Positions 1 through 12,970 are shown, numbered from the stretch's first letter. The stretch: 64,000 nucleotides of DNA from Niebla homalea (GCA_019925105.1 JAHGAU010000025.1:682001-746000); one strand, 5' to 3'. Numbers and translations: made by a program. The notes: a model not told the origin generated them from the sequence alone.

Positions 1-804
1 TTCTTATTTATTATATATACCGGAAGTCGGATAAACGCCGGATATAAATATAAATAAAAAAAGTAAAACGCTATATATATCCTTATCTTTTATCCTTTAT
101 TTATGGAGGTTAAGTTAAAACTTATCGTAAAAGTTAATACTTATAATTATTATTAAATATTATCTATAAAATAAGGTATCCGGGTAATTATTAAGTTTAT
201 AATATTTACCGGATTATTATTATAATTTAACCTTATTATAAAAATAAACGAAATTACCGAAGATTTTATAAAGAAGGCCCGTTATTAATTAAGGAAGAAA
301 AAGAGAAGCGGAAACCGGTTATATTAATTATATAAACCGGAAAGTATCTTTTATAGTTATAAGGATATAATAGTAAATAATTATTAAAAGTCTTTAAAAA
401 AGTTAACGGCGATAATAATATAAAAGGGATATATATTAAGCGTATAAATATTAATAAGGATATTTAAAGGCGTTATATAAAATTAAAATAATATAAATAT
501 ATAAAGGAGCGGAAGTATAATAAGTTTAAAAATAGCCTTTATAAAAATATAATTATAATATTATTAATTTTTATAAGGGAATTAAAATATAGGAAGTATA
601 TAAATAGATTACTACTTTTTAAATAACCATTAATATCCTTTATTTTAAGGGATAAAGGATAAAGGCCTGGTAGACACCGGTTTTTACCTTAACGTTATAA
701 GTATCAGGTTTTTACGGCTATTAATAAGGTTAAAAGGCCGCGTATTAAGGAACGCCGGAATTAACTTAGCTAGATCCGTAGTATAAATCAATCAATCAAT
801 CAAT
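1..804 (+). mobile_element. LINE-A 3' end, cut by window edge
   Basis: This is the 3' end of a Tad-like non-LTR retrotransposon whose 5' part lies outside the window. It aligns base for base with the ends of the two complete copies of the same family (12,148-12,957 and 42,893-43,698); almost all differences are C/T or G/A, the RIP pattern. It ends in the motif ACTTAGCTAGA followed by GTAGTATAAATC and four AATC units at about 786-804. No open frame survives. No target duplication can be tested because the 5' end is missing. Confidence 0.85.
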
Positions 805-2105
805 ATTAAAAGAATATTTTAATATTAAATTATTTATTTTAATTTTTAAAAATATTACGATAAATATTATAATTATGAAAAAAAGAAAAAAAAGATTGGG
901 GAAAAAAAGTAAAAAACCCGACTCCTTTATTACTATTATTATTTTTACCTTTTCTTTATAAAATTAATAATATTTCGGTATTATAACGTTAATAATTTAA
1001 TCTTACGCGTTTAAATATTCTTTAAGATTTTAAGATTTATTTATTTAAATTAAAAAAAAAAAACGCGTATTATAAATATTAAATATTAAAAAAATAAAAT
1101 CCGTATAAGGATTAAAAAACGTAAAAAGTAACTTTATTAAAAAAAAATTTATCTTTATTAGCGTACGAAACGGGAGGTATATAAAAATTAAAAACGATTA
1201 AAGAAATACTTCTATTAAAATATATTTAAAACGAGATCCGTTAATAAAAGAAAAAAATATAAAAATAACAGTAAATATTTTAACGCCGATTCTCTATTTC
1301 CTTATCAGGACTTTAAAAAAATACCGAAAACATTATTAAAAAATAATAAAACCTTATTAAAAATAGGGAGGTTTTTAAAACAAGCCCCCGGAAGCCTTAT
1401 AAAGAGTTAAAATTAATATTTTTTAGAATTAAGATAACGTTAAAATAATTTAAAAAAATCGTCGGAAAAAGCCAAAGAAATCTTTTATAGATTCCGAGGA
1501 AGTACCGTAAGGTATTTAATAAGCCGCGAAAACACTTTTTTAATTATAATTATATTGTCGCTAAAAGTCCTATAGCGGTTAAACCCGGACTAATATAAAC
1601 GTTAAAGGACCCGGGCGATCGGTTCATAAGAATAAAAAAAGTAGATTTAAAAAGTAAAATTATAAAAATAAATAAAATAATAAGGTATCTAGATAATATC
1701 GTAATAAATCGAATAATTTATTAATCGACTAATTTAATAATTAAATAATTAAACCATTAAAAACGACGGGATCGAAGCCCTATATTAAAAGGCCGAAAGA
1801 TTATAAAGCCGGTATTATTAATATTTTTATAAAAATAGATTAAATAAAGGTTTAAATATAGCGAAATAAAAAGAAAAATTATAAAAACGACGTTTATTAT
1901 TTCCGCAATTAATATATTAATAAAATTTTAAATATTAATTAAAAGTATAAAAAATAAATAAATCTCTTTATATCTATTAAATAACTTAGGAAACGAAACG
2001 AATTAATAAAAAAAAACGGAATTTTAATATTTATTTTCTATTTTCTACTTTTAATAATAACGAATTAAAAACTTTAGTTAAACTATATTAAGTTAAGAGT
2101 TTCGA
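805..2105. other. Unresolved RIP-degraded DNA
   Basis: This is AT-rich sequence with scattered CpG-containing islands (for example around 1,380-1,630) and frequent stops in all frames. The texture matches RIP-mutated repeats, but I could not align it to the LINE, copia or gypsy copies in this window. It is probably another decayed element. No gene is supported. Confidence 0.4.
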
Positions 2106-2109
2106 GGTA

Positions 2110-2385
2110 GCGACGAATTAACCGTTTTTATAGTATTATTACCGTAAGTACCGTTTTTTTAAATATTGATTTCTATCTCGTTATAAGTATTTCGTCGTAA
2201 GTACCGTTTTCTTAAGCACCGATATTTATTTTATTATAAGTATCTCGTCGCAAGTACCGTTTTCTTAAGTACCGATACTCATCTCGTCGCAAGTATTTCA
2301 TCGTAAATATCTTATCGCAAGTATTTTATCGCAAATATCTTATCGTAAGCATTTCGTCGTAAGTACCTCGTCGTAAACGCAATCC
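2110..2385. repeat. Minisatellite of about 14-bp CGTCGTAAGTAY units
   Basis: The block is made of variants of TCGTCGTAAGTA and TCGTCGCAAGTA, on average 14 bp apart. The tidy part at 2,283-2,375 alternates GTATTTCATCGTAA-like units. The left half has a longer register of about 60 bp in which pairs of units are separated by ACCGTTTTCTTAAG. The variants differ mainly by C/T, so RIP or ordinary decay has worked on an older array. 2,386-2,544 beside it holds nothing I recognise. Confidence 0.65.
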
Positions 2386-2544
2386 CGCCGCCGGGGGGAA
2401 TTAATATAACTATATAAGTTAAATAAATAAGTTATATCTAATAGTATATTTAGATACGTAATATAATACTAAATACCTAATACTAAACACGCAATATAAG
2501 GTACGCGCTATAGTATAATATAGTATAATACGTACTTTTAAAAA

Positions 2545-2606
2545 GCGCCCTTAAAAGTACCCCCAGAAGTACCCCCGGAAATACCCCCGGAAGCGCCCCC
2601 TAGTAA
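2545..2606. repeat. Short GC-rich tandem repeat, AGTACCCCCGGA unit
   Basis: About five imperfect units of the type AGTACCCCCGGA / AGCGCCCCC follow each other. Runs of C make this a local GC spike in AT-rich surroundings. It has no coding sense. It sits between the minisatellite and the 3' end of the copia relic, and may be a remnant of that element's flank. Confidence 0.5.
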
Positions 2607-2639
2607 ACGTCCGATCGTACCGTGCTAGTAGTATTGATG

Positions 2640-4436
2640 GAAAAGGTTTCTTTATAAAACGGTATTTTTGGAAAAATAATTAAAAAAGCCTTTTTTTCAA
2701 AAAATGCTTTTTTAATCAAAAGGATTGTTTAATTTATATTTGATTAATGGAGGAGTATTTTTAAAAAAAAAGGATTTTATAATACTTTTACAATCATTTT
2801 ATATCTTTGTTAGCGGCCAGTAAGGTAGTCTTATATACCTATTTACCCTTTAATATATTCATATTAGAGGTAGGGTTGACTAGTACCTAAACGTTTTGCT
2901 TGCGTAGCTTTTTAATTTCGGAAATCATAAATTTTATCCATTTATCCTTATTAGGGCTATCTTTAACTTGTTTATAAGTAAGTGGATTATTTGGGTAGCT
3001 ATTTATAATATGTAAAGCCAGCTTATCCTTAGATAAATCATCTAAAGGATCGGTTTTATCGGGTTTATAAGACTCCGAATTGAATTCCGAATTAGTATAT
3101 AAACTACCGGAATTATTAGGGCTTGCCGTGTTAAGGCTTCCCGCACTAGGGCTTTCTGAATCTGAATCAGGGATTTCCTTATTTGCATTTTCCATATTTG
3201 GATTTTTCTTAAGGATATATTCGGTCTCAATCTCTATAATTCCATTTGAATTATCTGGATTTCTACCTATATCGGTCTCAATCTCTATAATTCCATAGTT
3301 TGGATTATCTGGATTATTACCTGAATTTAATCCCCTTTTAAGAATATCACCTTTAAATTCGTAATAATTCAATAACTGATTATCCGTATTAAGTAATTCA
3401 GTATTTAAATAATCGTACTTCGAAGGGTAATTTATTTCATTAATAAATAAACCCTCGATTATTTCGATTTCCTTAATTTAAAAGGTATTCGAGGTCTCAA
3501 TATTAAATAATCGGTACTATTTATTATCGCTATAACCTATTAATAAGTTAAGCTTAACTTTAAAGGATAATTTCTTAACCCCGTTAATTTTACTATAAGT
3601 AATTAAGCTTTAAATCTTAATACCCTTTAATAATAATTTTTGAAAAACCGTCTTTTATAAGGAGTAATTAAATTAAGGCTTAAGTAAGGTATCTTATTAT
3701 AAATAAAGATATTTACCTTAAGGGCTCCGGTTTAAAACTCGTTTGACAACTTAGCTATAAATAATAAAGATTATATCTTATTTAATAAGGTAAGATTTAT
3801 ATACTTAATACCCCCGGCTTACTTATAGGCATAAAAGGCCGTTTTTAAGTATATTATACCGTCTTTTAAATAGTATACGGTAACTTCATTATATTCCGTA
3901 CCGTTATCGGTCTTAAAATTAATTAATTTCTAACCGGTAAATTGCTCTTTACGTTTAATTTACTCCTTAAATATAGTGAAAGTATTACTTTTTATATTTA
4001 ACGGCCTAATAATAAATTATTTCGTAACCTTATTTAAAAAGGTAATAAAATACCTTTTATTATTAAAACTAGGAACTTGGGTAGGTCCAAATAAATTACT
4101 TTGGATTAATTCCAAGTAATTCGTAACCTTAAAATTCCTATTTATATTGTAATTAAGGTATCTTTTAGACTTTACTAAAATATTCTCCTTATACTTATAA
4201 TTTAAATTATTAGGTGATTTAATTATATCTAGCTTGCTAAGAGCATTATTATTCATATGGCCCATTCTCTAGTACTATAGTATCGTATTATTCTTTTGGA
4301 AATTCTAAGAAATCTCAAAAATACTAAATGCGTACTTAGTTGTAAACTTATTTATAACTAATAAAATAAATAAGCCCTTATATAAGTAAGCTTCGGTGAT
4401 TAATTTATTACCGTGGTAAACCTGATAGGCTTGATT
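2640..4436 (-). pseudogene. Ty1/copia polyprotein relic (pre-integrase, integrase, start of RT)
   Basis: Read on the minus strand, one frame shows copia domains in the usual order. From about 4,436 to 4,260 comes the GAG-pre-integrase region, ending RMGHMNNNALSKL. At about 4,130-4,050 is the integrase entry LELIQSNLFGPTQVPSF, where copia elements normally have Asp in the DLFGP motif; here it is Asn. Next to RMGHM the expected Leu-Trp-His-Gln reads Leu-stop-Tyr-stop, fitting TGG to TAG, CAC to TAC and CAG to TAG. A 160-codon open stretch (2,887-3,372) is a Ser/Asn/Asp-rich linker ending YKQVKDSPNKDKWIKFMISE, the typical start of copia reverse transcriptase. It becomes unreadable left of about 2,790. 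No LTR was found, so it is truncated on both sides. It is clearly less decayed than the LINEs. Confidence 0.85.
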
Positions 4437-4812
4437 TATAAATATTATTGGCTATATTTTAGTTATAATTTTATTTTATTTTATTTTAAATAAGTTATAT
4501 ATTATAACCGCCGTACGCTTTTATTCCTTTTTATAAATTATTTTACCGTTACGCGATTTACGCGTTTCGTTATTTATTTTAAATTAATTTCAATTTGTTT
4601 TTTTTTTGATATTTATTTATTTTTTCGTCACCGTATTATTCGTATTATTTTTTAATAATATTATTCATACGGGTACGTTTTTTACCCGTTACCCCGTTCT
4701 TTATTATTATTATACCTCCGTTTATCTTATTTAAAACTCTTATTTCGTTATCGCTAAAACTATACGTATACGTATCGTTGTGAACCTTTAGGGTCCCGTT
4801 ATTCGTCGCCAT
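4437..4812 (-). mobile_element. Inverted LINE-B 5' end (ORF1 start)
   Basis: On the minus strand this starts at the ORF1 initiation region (GGCGACGAATAACGGGACCC, near 4,812) and runs left through about 375 bases of ORF1 to GGCTATATTTTAG at 4,451. It matches 24,604-24,980 of the complete LINE-B. A 5' end with no 3' end is odd for a LINE. Immediately to the right, plus-strand LINE-B sequence begins in the reverse transcriptase domain. Both pieces are therefore best read as one insertion with a 5' inversion. Confidence 0.75.
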
Positions 4813-7136
4813 TCCTTCCAACCGATTTTTATCTTATTTTAAATATATTTCAATATCGGATATTATCCGCGTAAATTTAAAAAAACGAAAATAATTATTC
4901 TTAAGAAACTATCGAAGCCAGATTATTCGGAAATTAAAGTATATCGACCGATTACGTTATTATATATTTTAAAAAAAACCTTAAAAATTATCGTAATAAA
5001 AATTTTAAATAATTACATTAAAAAATATAGTTTTTTCCCGGATTAATAAATAAAAATACGGAAAAATCGGTTAACGGAAACGATATTCGAAAACTTAATT
5101 AACGGGATTTATATTATGTAAAATTACGGTAAAAAATTTATAACGAGTTTTTTATTATTAAATATTATAAAAGCATTTGATAAAATAAATTACCGGCGAT
5201 TACTTTATAATTTAAAAAAAATATTATCGTATTTAATTAATTAAACGGCGAACTTTTTTAATAAGAAAATAACGTCGATTAATTTAAAATAAAAAAAGAA
5301 TTCGATAAGATTTATAATAACGGGTATTTTATAAAAATCGTTTATTTCCCCGATTTTTTTTTTAATAACTTATTTATTAAAGAATTAATTAAGCTTAAAT
5401 AAAAAATTTATATAAAAGGTTTTATCGATAATATTTATTTATTAACGTATAATACGTTTATTATTATTAATTACCTCGAACTGAAATAAATATATAAAAT
5501 TTATTTTAAATAAATAAAAATTCATAAAGTTTAATTTACGTTATATAAATATAAATTAATTTATATAATAAGATATCCGAAATTATATAATATATCGACT
5601 ATAGTTAACTTAAGGTAAATAATAATTAAACCGGAAAAGAATATTAGAATCCTAAAGCTTTAAATTAACGGGAAATTTAGATAAAAAGTTTATTTTAAAA
5701 AAATCGAGAAAAAAATAATTATTAAAAAAAAACCTTTTTATACTTAATAATATTAACGTAAAAAGCGACGTTATAAAAGTTTAAAATAATTTATTAAACG
5801 ATCGTAAAACTTATAATATTTTATATCGCGGCTATATAATACGTATTCAAGGGGACTTTTAATTACGGGAAAACCTTTATTAAATAATTATAATAAATTT
5901 AATATAAATATTTTAAAACGGTTAACGAAATATATAAAGTGACCTTTATTCCGGTTTTAGAATCGGAAATATTCGTTTTATTAATAAAGTTAAGTTTTAA
6001 TTAAATGATAATTTAAATAAAACTTAAAAAAAATATATATATTTAGTTATAACGGAAAATAATAAACGGATTTAATAATATTTTAAGTTAATTAAAAATA
6101 AAAAAAATAAACGAATAATAATAAAATCCTTTTTTACGGAAATAAGAATAAATTAAATAAAAAATAAGCCAAGTTTAGTTTATATTAAAGAAATGAATTA
6201 TTATTTAAAAAATATTACCCCGGAAATTAAAAAACTTATTATTTAAAAAATCATTTACGCGAAAATATTTACGATAACTTATTAAACGGTAAAACGTTAA
6301 TAATATTATAAAAATTTTATTCCGGTAACTCGTAAATACCCGGCTTTAAATAAAAATAAGATTTTAGAAACTTATTTTCGACGATATAAGAATATAAAGA
6401 AAAGCGATAACGTATTAATTATTTAATTCCGGACGAATAAAAACAGTTTCGCGTATTTCTTATTTATTATTTAAGCGGGGGATAAAATAAATACGGATTA
6501 CGATTACGGCTAATATAAATTAAACGCGGTTTATACTTTAATATCGTATTTTATATATATAAAACGGAGATTTGAATTAATCGAAAAAACTAATAAAAAT
6601 AATTATCGGAAAATATTATTTATAAAACGGGATATCCGAACTACCACGAAATCTATAATATTTATTAATTTTCTATACTAATTTAATTTAATTAAGGAGA
6701 TAACCGAAATTACTAAAAGTTTTATTAAAAACATATCGTATTAATCGGGTAAAAAAAAATTACCGAAACCGCGAAAAATATAAATAATAAAAAACGTGAA
6801 TTCGCGATATAAAAATTATATATAACGTAAATATCGAAAAAATAATTATATTATAATAATTAGAATTTATAAACAACCGTTTAACTTATATATCGAATTA
6901 TAATTTAATAAAGCGGATTTATATTTACATAATAAAAAAATAATCTCCGGAAATAAAACTTAATATATAAAAAAATATATTAAATTTAAAAGTATTAATA
7001 AAAGTATTCAGATAAATAAGAAATAAAAACGGTATAATATTAACCCGGGAAAAAACGAAAATACGATAAGGGTAAGGGAAACTTTTAAAAAAAATTCGGT
7101 TATAATATTATAAAACTTCTTAAATATAACTTAAAT

Positions 7137-7149
7137 ATAGTTATTCTTT
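7137..7149. repeat. Target site duplication, left copy (ATAGTTATTCTTT)
   Basis: The 13-mer ATAGTTATTCTTT ends directly before the 5' end of the nested LINE-A and recurs at 12,958-12,970 directly after its tail. The bases outside both copies continue the LINE-B sequence without a gap. Confidence 0.9.
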
Positions 7150-7161
7150 GGACGTGATATG

Positions 7162-8985
7162 ATGGCGACGAATAAAGGGACCCCAGAGGTCCAAAACGAT
7201 GCGTATACGCATAACTCTAGTAATAGTAAGAGAAGTATATTAAGTATAATAAGTGGAAGTAGCGTAATAATTAAGAATAAGGTAGTAAACGGGTAAATAA
7301 CCTATATTAATAGAAACGGCGACGATACGTACGGGTAATATAATAATAATAAGCCGGATAATACTTAAAATAAATAAGGAAATTAAGGTTAATAAAATAC
7401 GCGTATTAAAGTATATAAAACGCGTAATAATAATACGGAAATAATAAGTAAATAAGGGGGTAAAAAGGCCGGTACGGTATTAATAATAAGGGGGGCGGGC
7501 GGGGGGAAAAGGCAGAAAAACCGCGGTAAAAATACTATTAAGGGTATATAAAGGGGAAATAAAGTTAATAAGAAGGATAAGACTTTAAGGGATTAAAAGT
7601 AAAAAGCGGAGATAATACGTTGCCCGGTAAATAAAAGCGAAAAAGTAATAAGGGAAACGATAAAAACCTTAAAAAGACTCCTTACGGTAAAGTAAAAGAA
7701 TATTACGTTAAAAACCTAACTGATACTACGGATTAAATTAAAAAATATAAAGGACTTTTACGTAAAAATAAAGGTAAAATTAAAAAAAACGGAACGGTTA
7801 TAGGGCTTTTAAAAGGCGGTAACGAAGGCGTTAATAAAAAGTAAAAATAACGGCTTAAGGTTAAATATATAAAATAAAAATACGAAAACGGCAGCCCTTT
7901 AAATGAGAAAAAGTTAAATAATAAAAATAATAAAAAAAGTACCCGCGGTAGAGAATAAAAGGATAACGGAAAAGAAAACGGCTATATTAAGAAAAACGAA
8001 AATAATAATAATCCGCTTATTTAATAACGAGGAGAAGAACGTAGTGGTAAAAATAAATCCATTATAATTAATAAAAACTTTTAAAGTAATAATAAAATTA
8101 TTAATAAAATAGATTATTACGGTATATAAATTATAAAGTAAAGATATTTTCTTTAATATAATATCTTTAAAAACGAAAAAAAGCTTAAAGAGGTTTAAGG
8201 CTTAAGTTAATAAAGGAAAATATAAATTAATTAAGGTTTTAAGGTAATCGTTTACTGTTATAATAAATAAAATATACTTATTATATTTTAAGGAAATTAA
8301 GAAAAAAACTATATTAAAAAATATAAAAAAAAAGAATACGGTTCTTTACTTAAAACTTAAGATTATTAATTATAGGCTTTTATTAATAATAAAGAAACTT
8401 AACTTTTTAAAATACGTAAAGAAATATTTTATTATTATATTAAACGTAACGTTAATAAAAATATATAATAACGTCTTAAATAAAAAAATTATTAAAAAGG
8501 GATTTCTTAAAATAATTTAATTATAGGATAAAGCGGTTAATATTTATTAATATTTTAAGTATTAAAATTATAAATATATTATTATAAAATATTTTAATAT
8601 TATAAAATATACGGTTTACGTTAAGGGTTATAATATTTATAAGTATATAAAGTTAATAATTAAGGGGCTTATAAAGGGTACGTTTAAATACGTTACATAT
8701 AATAAGGAAAAATACCCAATATAGGATTCTAAGTATATAATAAAAGCTAAAGAGACTAAACGTAAGGAAACCCGGATAACCGTGAAAATTTAATGATATA
8801 ATATATATAAAATTAATTTAATAAATTAATTAAAGGTAATTTTAAAATGCAAGTTTAATTAATTAAATAATAAAAAGTAAATAGCGGTAAAAAAGAAAAA
8901 GCTTTTTACGATTTTAATTTTAAAGATTAATCGTTTTATATTTTTAATAATAATTAAGAAAGTATTAAGATAGAAAACGTTTAAC
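7162..8985 (+). pseudogene. LA1 ORF1 (gag-like nucleic-acid-binding protein), broken
   Basis: ORF1 opens with ATG GCG ACG AAT AAA, read as MATNKGTPEVQNDAYTHNSS, the start shared by all copies. It decays quickly into stops. Near its end (about 8,615-8,770) the frame reads YVKGYNIYKYIKL and YNKEKYPI. These look like CCHC zinc-knuckle repeats in which TGT (Cys) has become TAT (Tyr), exactly the G-to-A change RIP makes on this strand. The protein would have coated element RNA. The end coordinate is approximate. Confidence 0.7.
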
Positions 8986-8999
8986 TTTAATAAAAAGTC

Positions 9000-11900
9000 C
9001 GTAATTTAAACGAATATAAAAAAAAGAGCCCTTATAAAGGTTAATATATAATATATTAACGTTTTTAAGAGTAATATAATATAATATTTATAATAAAGGA
9101 ATTAAAGTAATAATATTAATATTTAAGTTTAAAAAAGTTAAAAACGTTAACGTTATAATAATATAAGAATTACTATATAATTTATATATATATTTATTTA
9201 TTAACCCGGAAAAAAGGTTTTACTTAATCTTTAAGGGGGATAAAATAATTAAAATATACTTCTTTATAAATAAATAGTTTAACGTAAATAACTAGGATAT
9301 TATTTATTATAATAGAAACCTTTATATACTCCGTATTATAAAAAAAGAAGACTTAAAGGGCAACCTTAATATTTATAACGTATATAACCCGCCGCCGATT
9401 AATAAAAAAGGATTTTTTATAATATTATTATTTAAAAAAATCTTAATTATTTTAAATAAATATATATTACTTAAAGACTTTAATTTATATTACTATATAT
9501 AAAATGAAGAAGGACGTATAATAAATTATATTAAATTAAATAACCTATTAATAATTACCGCTTAAGTTAACTTCTTATTATTAATATTATAAAAGATTAT
9601 TATATAAAAGAGTTATAAGTTTAAAATAACGATTAATTTAACCTTTAATACGGAAAAAATTATTAATACGGTTATAATATATAAACTATAAAAGGACTTA
9701 AAATATAACTTAAATTATATACCGATATAAATAACCTTAGATTAAACCGTTAATATAACCCTATTATTACCAATAAAGAAAGCGTAAAAAACGGTTAAGG
9801 AAATAAAGGTTTATATAAAAACGGAGGAAATAATAATATAATTTATAGACCTCCTTTAATTAAATAATAAAAACCGGATTGACCTCTTTATAAAGTAAAT
9901 AATAAAGGTATTAAGTAAAGTAATTAATAAAATTATCTTAATAATAAAACCCTCTTAAAGAGTTAAAACTTATTAAAATAAAGAATATATAACCGTAATT
10001 ATAAAGGCGAAAAAATTAATTAAATAAGCTTTTAAATATAAAAATTAAGAAATACTTAATTAATTAAAAATTATCTAAGAAGAAAAGGAAAGGATTATTA
10101 AAAAGATTAAGTAAATATACTTTTAATTTACGGTATATAATTTAACGGTTTTATTTTATAATATTTAAAAGCTAATAAAATATAATAAAAAATAAAGTAA
10201 AAAATTAAAATTTATTTTTAAATTCCCGCCCCTTAAAAGACTTAATAATATATTAATTAATACCTTTAACGGTAAGATTAAGGCCCTTAAAGAAGTATTT
10301 TTCCTCCCTTTATTAAAAGTTAACTTAAACGATATTAACGGCGTTATATATCTTAACCCCATATTAATAAATAAGGTAATAATATAAGATATAATAATTA
10401 AAACGATTAATAAATTAAAGAAGGATAAAACTTTAAGATTAAATAAGATTCCTAATAGATTCCTAATAATAATAACCTTATTATTTAAAAAGGTTTTTAT
10501 TTACCTTTTTTAAGTATATTTTAACGTTAACTATTATTTATATAAGTTTAAAAAAATAAAGATAATTATACTTAAGAAGTTTATTAAGCCGGATTACTTT
10601 AAGGTAAAGTTTTATAGACTTATTATACTTTTATATATATTAAAAAAGGCCTTAAAGATAATAATAATAAAGATCCTTAACGATTATATAAAGAACTATA
10701 GATTTTTCTTTGATTAATAAATAAGAGTAAAAAGAAATCGGTTAATAGAAATAGCCCTTAAAGGATTAATTGACGGCGTATATATAATATAAAGTTACGG
10801 GAAAAAGTATATTATAAATCTCTTTTCTTTTAATATTATAGGTATTTTTAATAAAGTAAATTATTAAAAATTATTATATAATTTAAGGAAAAAAGGGATA
10901 TTATCCTTCTTAATTAAATAAACGAAAAGTTTCTTAAGCAATTAAGCTACGTTAATTAACTTAAGATAAAAAATAAACTTAATAAAGCCTATTATAATAG
11001 GGATTCTTTAAGGATTATTTATTTTTTTTATATTATTTTTATTCTTTAATAATTTATTAATCGAAGAACTTATTAAGTTAAAATAAAAGGTTTAAGTTAA
11101 AAACTTTATTAATAATATTTACCTTTTAGTTTATAATATTTTTATACGTATAAACTATCTAGAATTAAAATAAACCTATAAAGTTTATCTTTAATAAGCG
11201 AAAACCTATAAAGCTTAATTCGCGTTATATAAATATAAATTAATTTATATAATTAAGTATTTAAAACTATATAATATAAAAGTTATAATAAACTTAAATA
11301 AAATTACGGTAAATTTAAATATTAATATTAAAGTCCTTAACCTTTAAGTAAATAAGAAGCTTAATTAAAAAGATTATATAAAAAAGATTTAAAAGAAAAT
11401 AACTTTATAGGAAAAAAGCCTTATTTATTTCGTTATATTAATATAAAAAGTTACGTTATAGAAAACCCGGATTATCTATTAAATTATAATAAAGTTAATT
11501 ATAATATACGTTACGGCCATTTAATATATACTTAAGGGTATTTTAGGATATAAGAAAAAGCTTATTTAGATATTATAAAAAGTCTAGAACCGGTATTTAA
11601 GAATAATTAATAATATTTATAAAGTAATTTTTATCCCGGTATTAAAGTCTAAAATCTTTATACTACCGATCGAAGTCTTATTAAATTAAATAATCGTTTA
11701 AATAAGGTTAAAAAAAGGTATATATCTAACTATAATAATAAGAAATAAGCGGATCCGTTAAAATTTTAATAAGTCTTAAATTAAAGGGAATAAACTAAAG
11801 ATACTTATCTCCTTTCTTATTAAAATAAAATAAAAATAAGTTAAAAAGGAGGTTAATTTAACCGGTATTTTAAAGGTTAATTTAAACGGATATAAATTTC

Positions 11901-12140
11901 CGCTAAGCGTAAAAAAAACCGAGATTAAAAGGATTTAAAGAGTGAAGGCTATAGCGATTACTTTATAGGCTATAATAAAGTAGATTAAATATTAACGGAA
12001 ATATAGGGACTTTATATTTTAAAACCGTTATTATTTAACTCTTAACGATAAAGAGATTATTAATAAGTATTTCTATTATTATAATATTATAAAAAAGGGT
12101 AATAACGTATTAATAATTTAACTCCGGATAAGTAAAAACG
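9000..12140 (+). pseudogene. LA1 ORF2 (endonuclease and reverse transcriptase), broken
   Basis: The APE-like endonuclease is recognised by NLNIYNVYNPPPINK at about 9,363-9,410. The reverse transcriptase shows a KPDYFKVKFYRLI block at about 10,585, a GSPLSPILF-like block at about 11,000-11,060 and the catalytic loop FINNIYLLVYN at about 11,104-11,136. The catalytic Asp-Asp is Asn-Asn here, so the enzyme would be dead even without the dozens of stops. Downstream of the reverse transcriptase the frame is too decayed to define further domains. Confidence 0.75.
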
Positions 12141-12957
12141 GTTTAACTTATTTCTTATTTATTATATATATTGGAAGTCGGATAAACGCCGGATATAAGT
12201 ATGGATAAAGGAAGTAAAACGCCGTATACGTCCTTATTTCTTATTTTTTATTTATAAAGGTTAAATTAAAATTTATCATAAAAGTTAATACTTATAATTA
12301 TCGTTAGATATTATTTATAAAACGAGGTATTTAAGTAACTATTAAATTTATAATATCTACCGGATTATTATTATAGTTTAACCTCGTTATAAAGATAAAT
12401 AAGGTTATTAAAGACCTTATAAAGAAAACTTATTACCGGTTAAAAAAGAAAAAAAGGAACGGAAACCGGTTACGTTAATTATATAAACCGGAAAGTATCT
12501 TTTATAGCCGTAAAAATATAATAATAAATACTTATTAAAAGTCTTTAAAGGAATTAACGGCGATAATAATATAAAAAAGATATATATTAAACGCGTAAAT
12601 ATTAATAAGGATACTTAAAAATATTATATAAGGTTAAGGCAATATAAATATATAAAAAAGCGGAAGAATAATAAACTTAAAAATAGCCCCTATAAGGATA
12701 TAGTCGTAGTATTATGGATTTTCTTAAGGGAATTAAAATATAAAAAATATATAAATAAATTATTATTCTTTAAACGGTTGTTAATATCCTTTAACTTAAG
12801 GGATAAAGGGTAAAGGCCTGATAAACGCCGGTTTTCGCCTTAACGTTATAAGTATTAGGTTTTTACGGTTATTAATAAGGTTAAAAAGCCGCGTATTAAG
12901 GAACGCCGGAATTAACTTAGCTAGACCCGTAGTATAAATCAATCAATCAATCAATCA

Positions 12958-12970
12958 ATAGTTATTCTTT
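12958..12970. repeat. Target site duplication, right copy (ATAGTTATTCTTT)
   Basis: Perfect 13-bp match to 7,137-7,149, lying directly after the LINE-A tail and at the point where LINE-B sequence resumes. Confidence 0.9.

Larger units (their letters stand above)
7150..12957 (+). mobile_element. Complete LINE-A (LA1), Tad-like, RIP-inactivated
   Basis: This non-LTR retrotransposon of about 5.8 kb carries ORF1 (gag-like), ORF2 (endonuclease plus reverse transcriptase) and a 3' end with ACTTAGCTAGA and (AATC)n. It lies in LINE-B and is bounded by a 13-bp target duplication, so both ends are exact. It aligns over its full length with 37,901-43,698 (plus) and 14,555-20,330 (minus). Every frame is broken by TAA/TAG stops. 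The family is assigned to the Tad clade because of the fungal host, the ORF1 with Cys-rich knuckles and the APE-type endonuclease; a phylogeny would be needed to be firm. Confidence 0.92.

Noticed and set aside
3080..3298. 72-codon plus-strand open frame
   Set aside because: Antisense to the copia linker and reverse transcriptase start, which carries real copia motifs.
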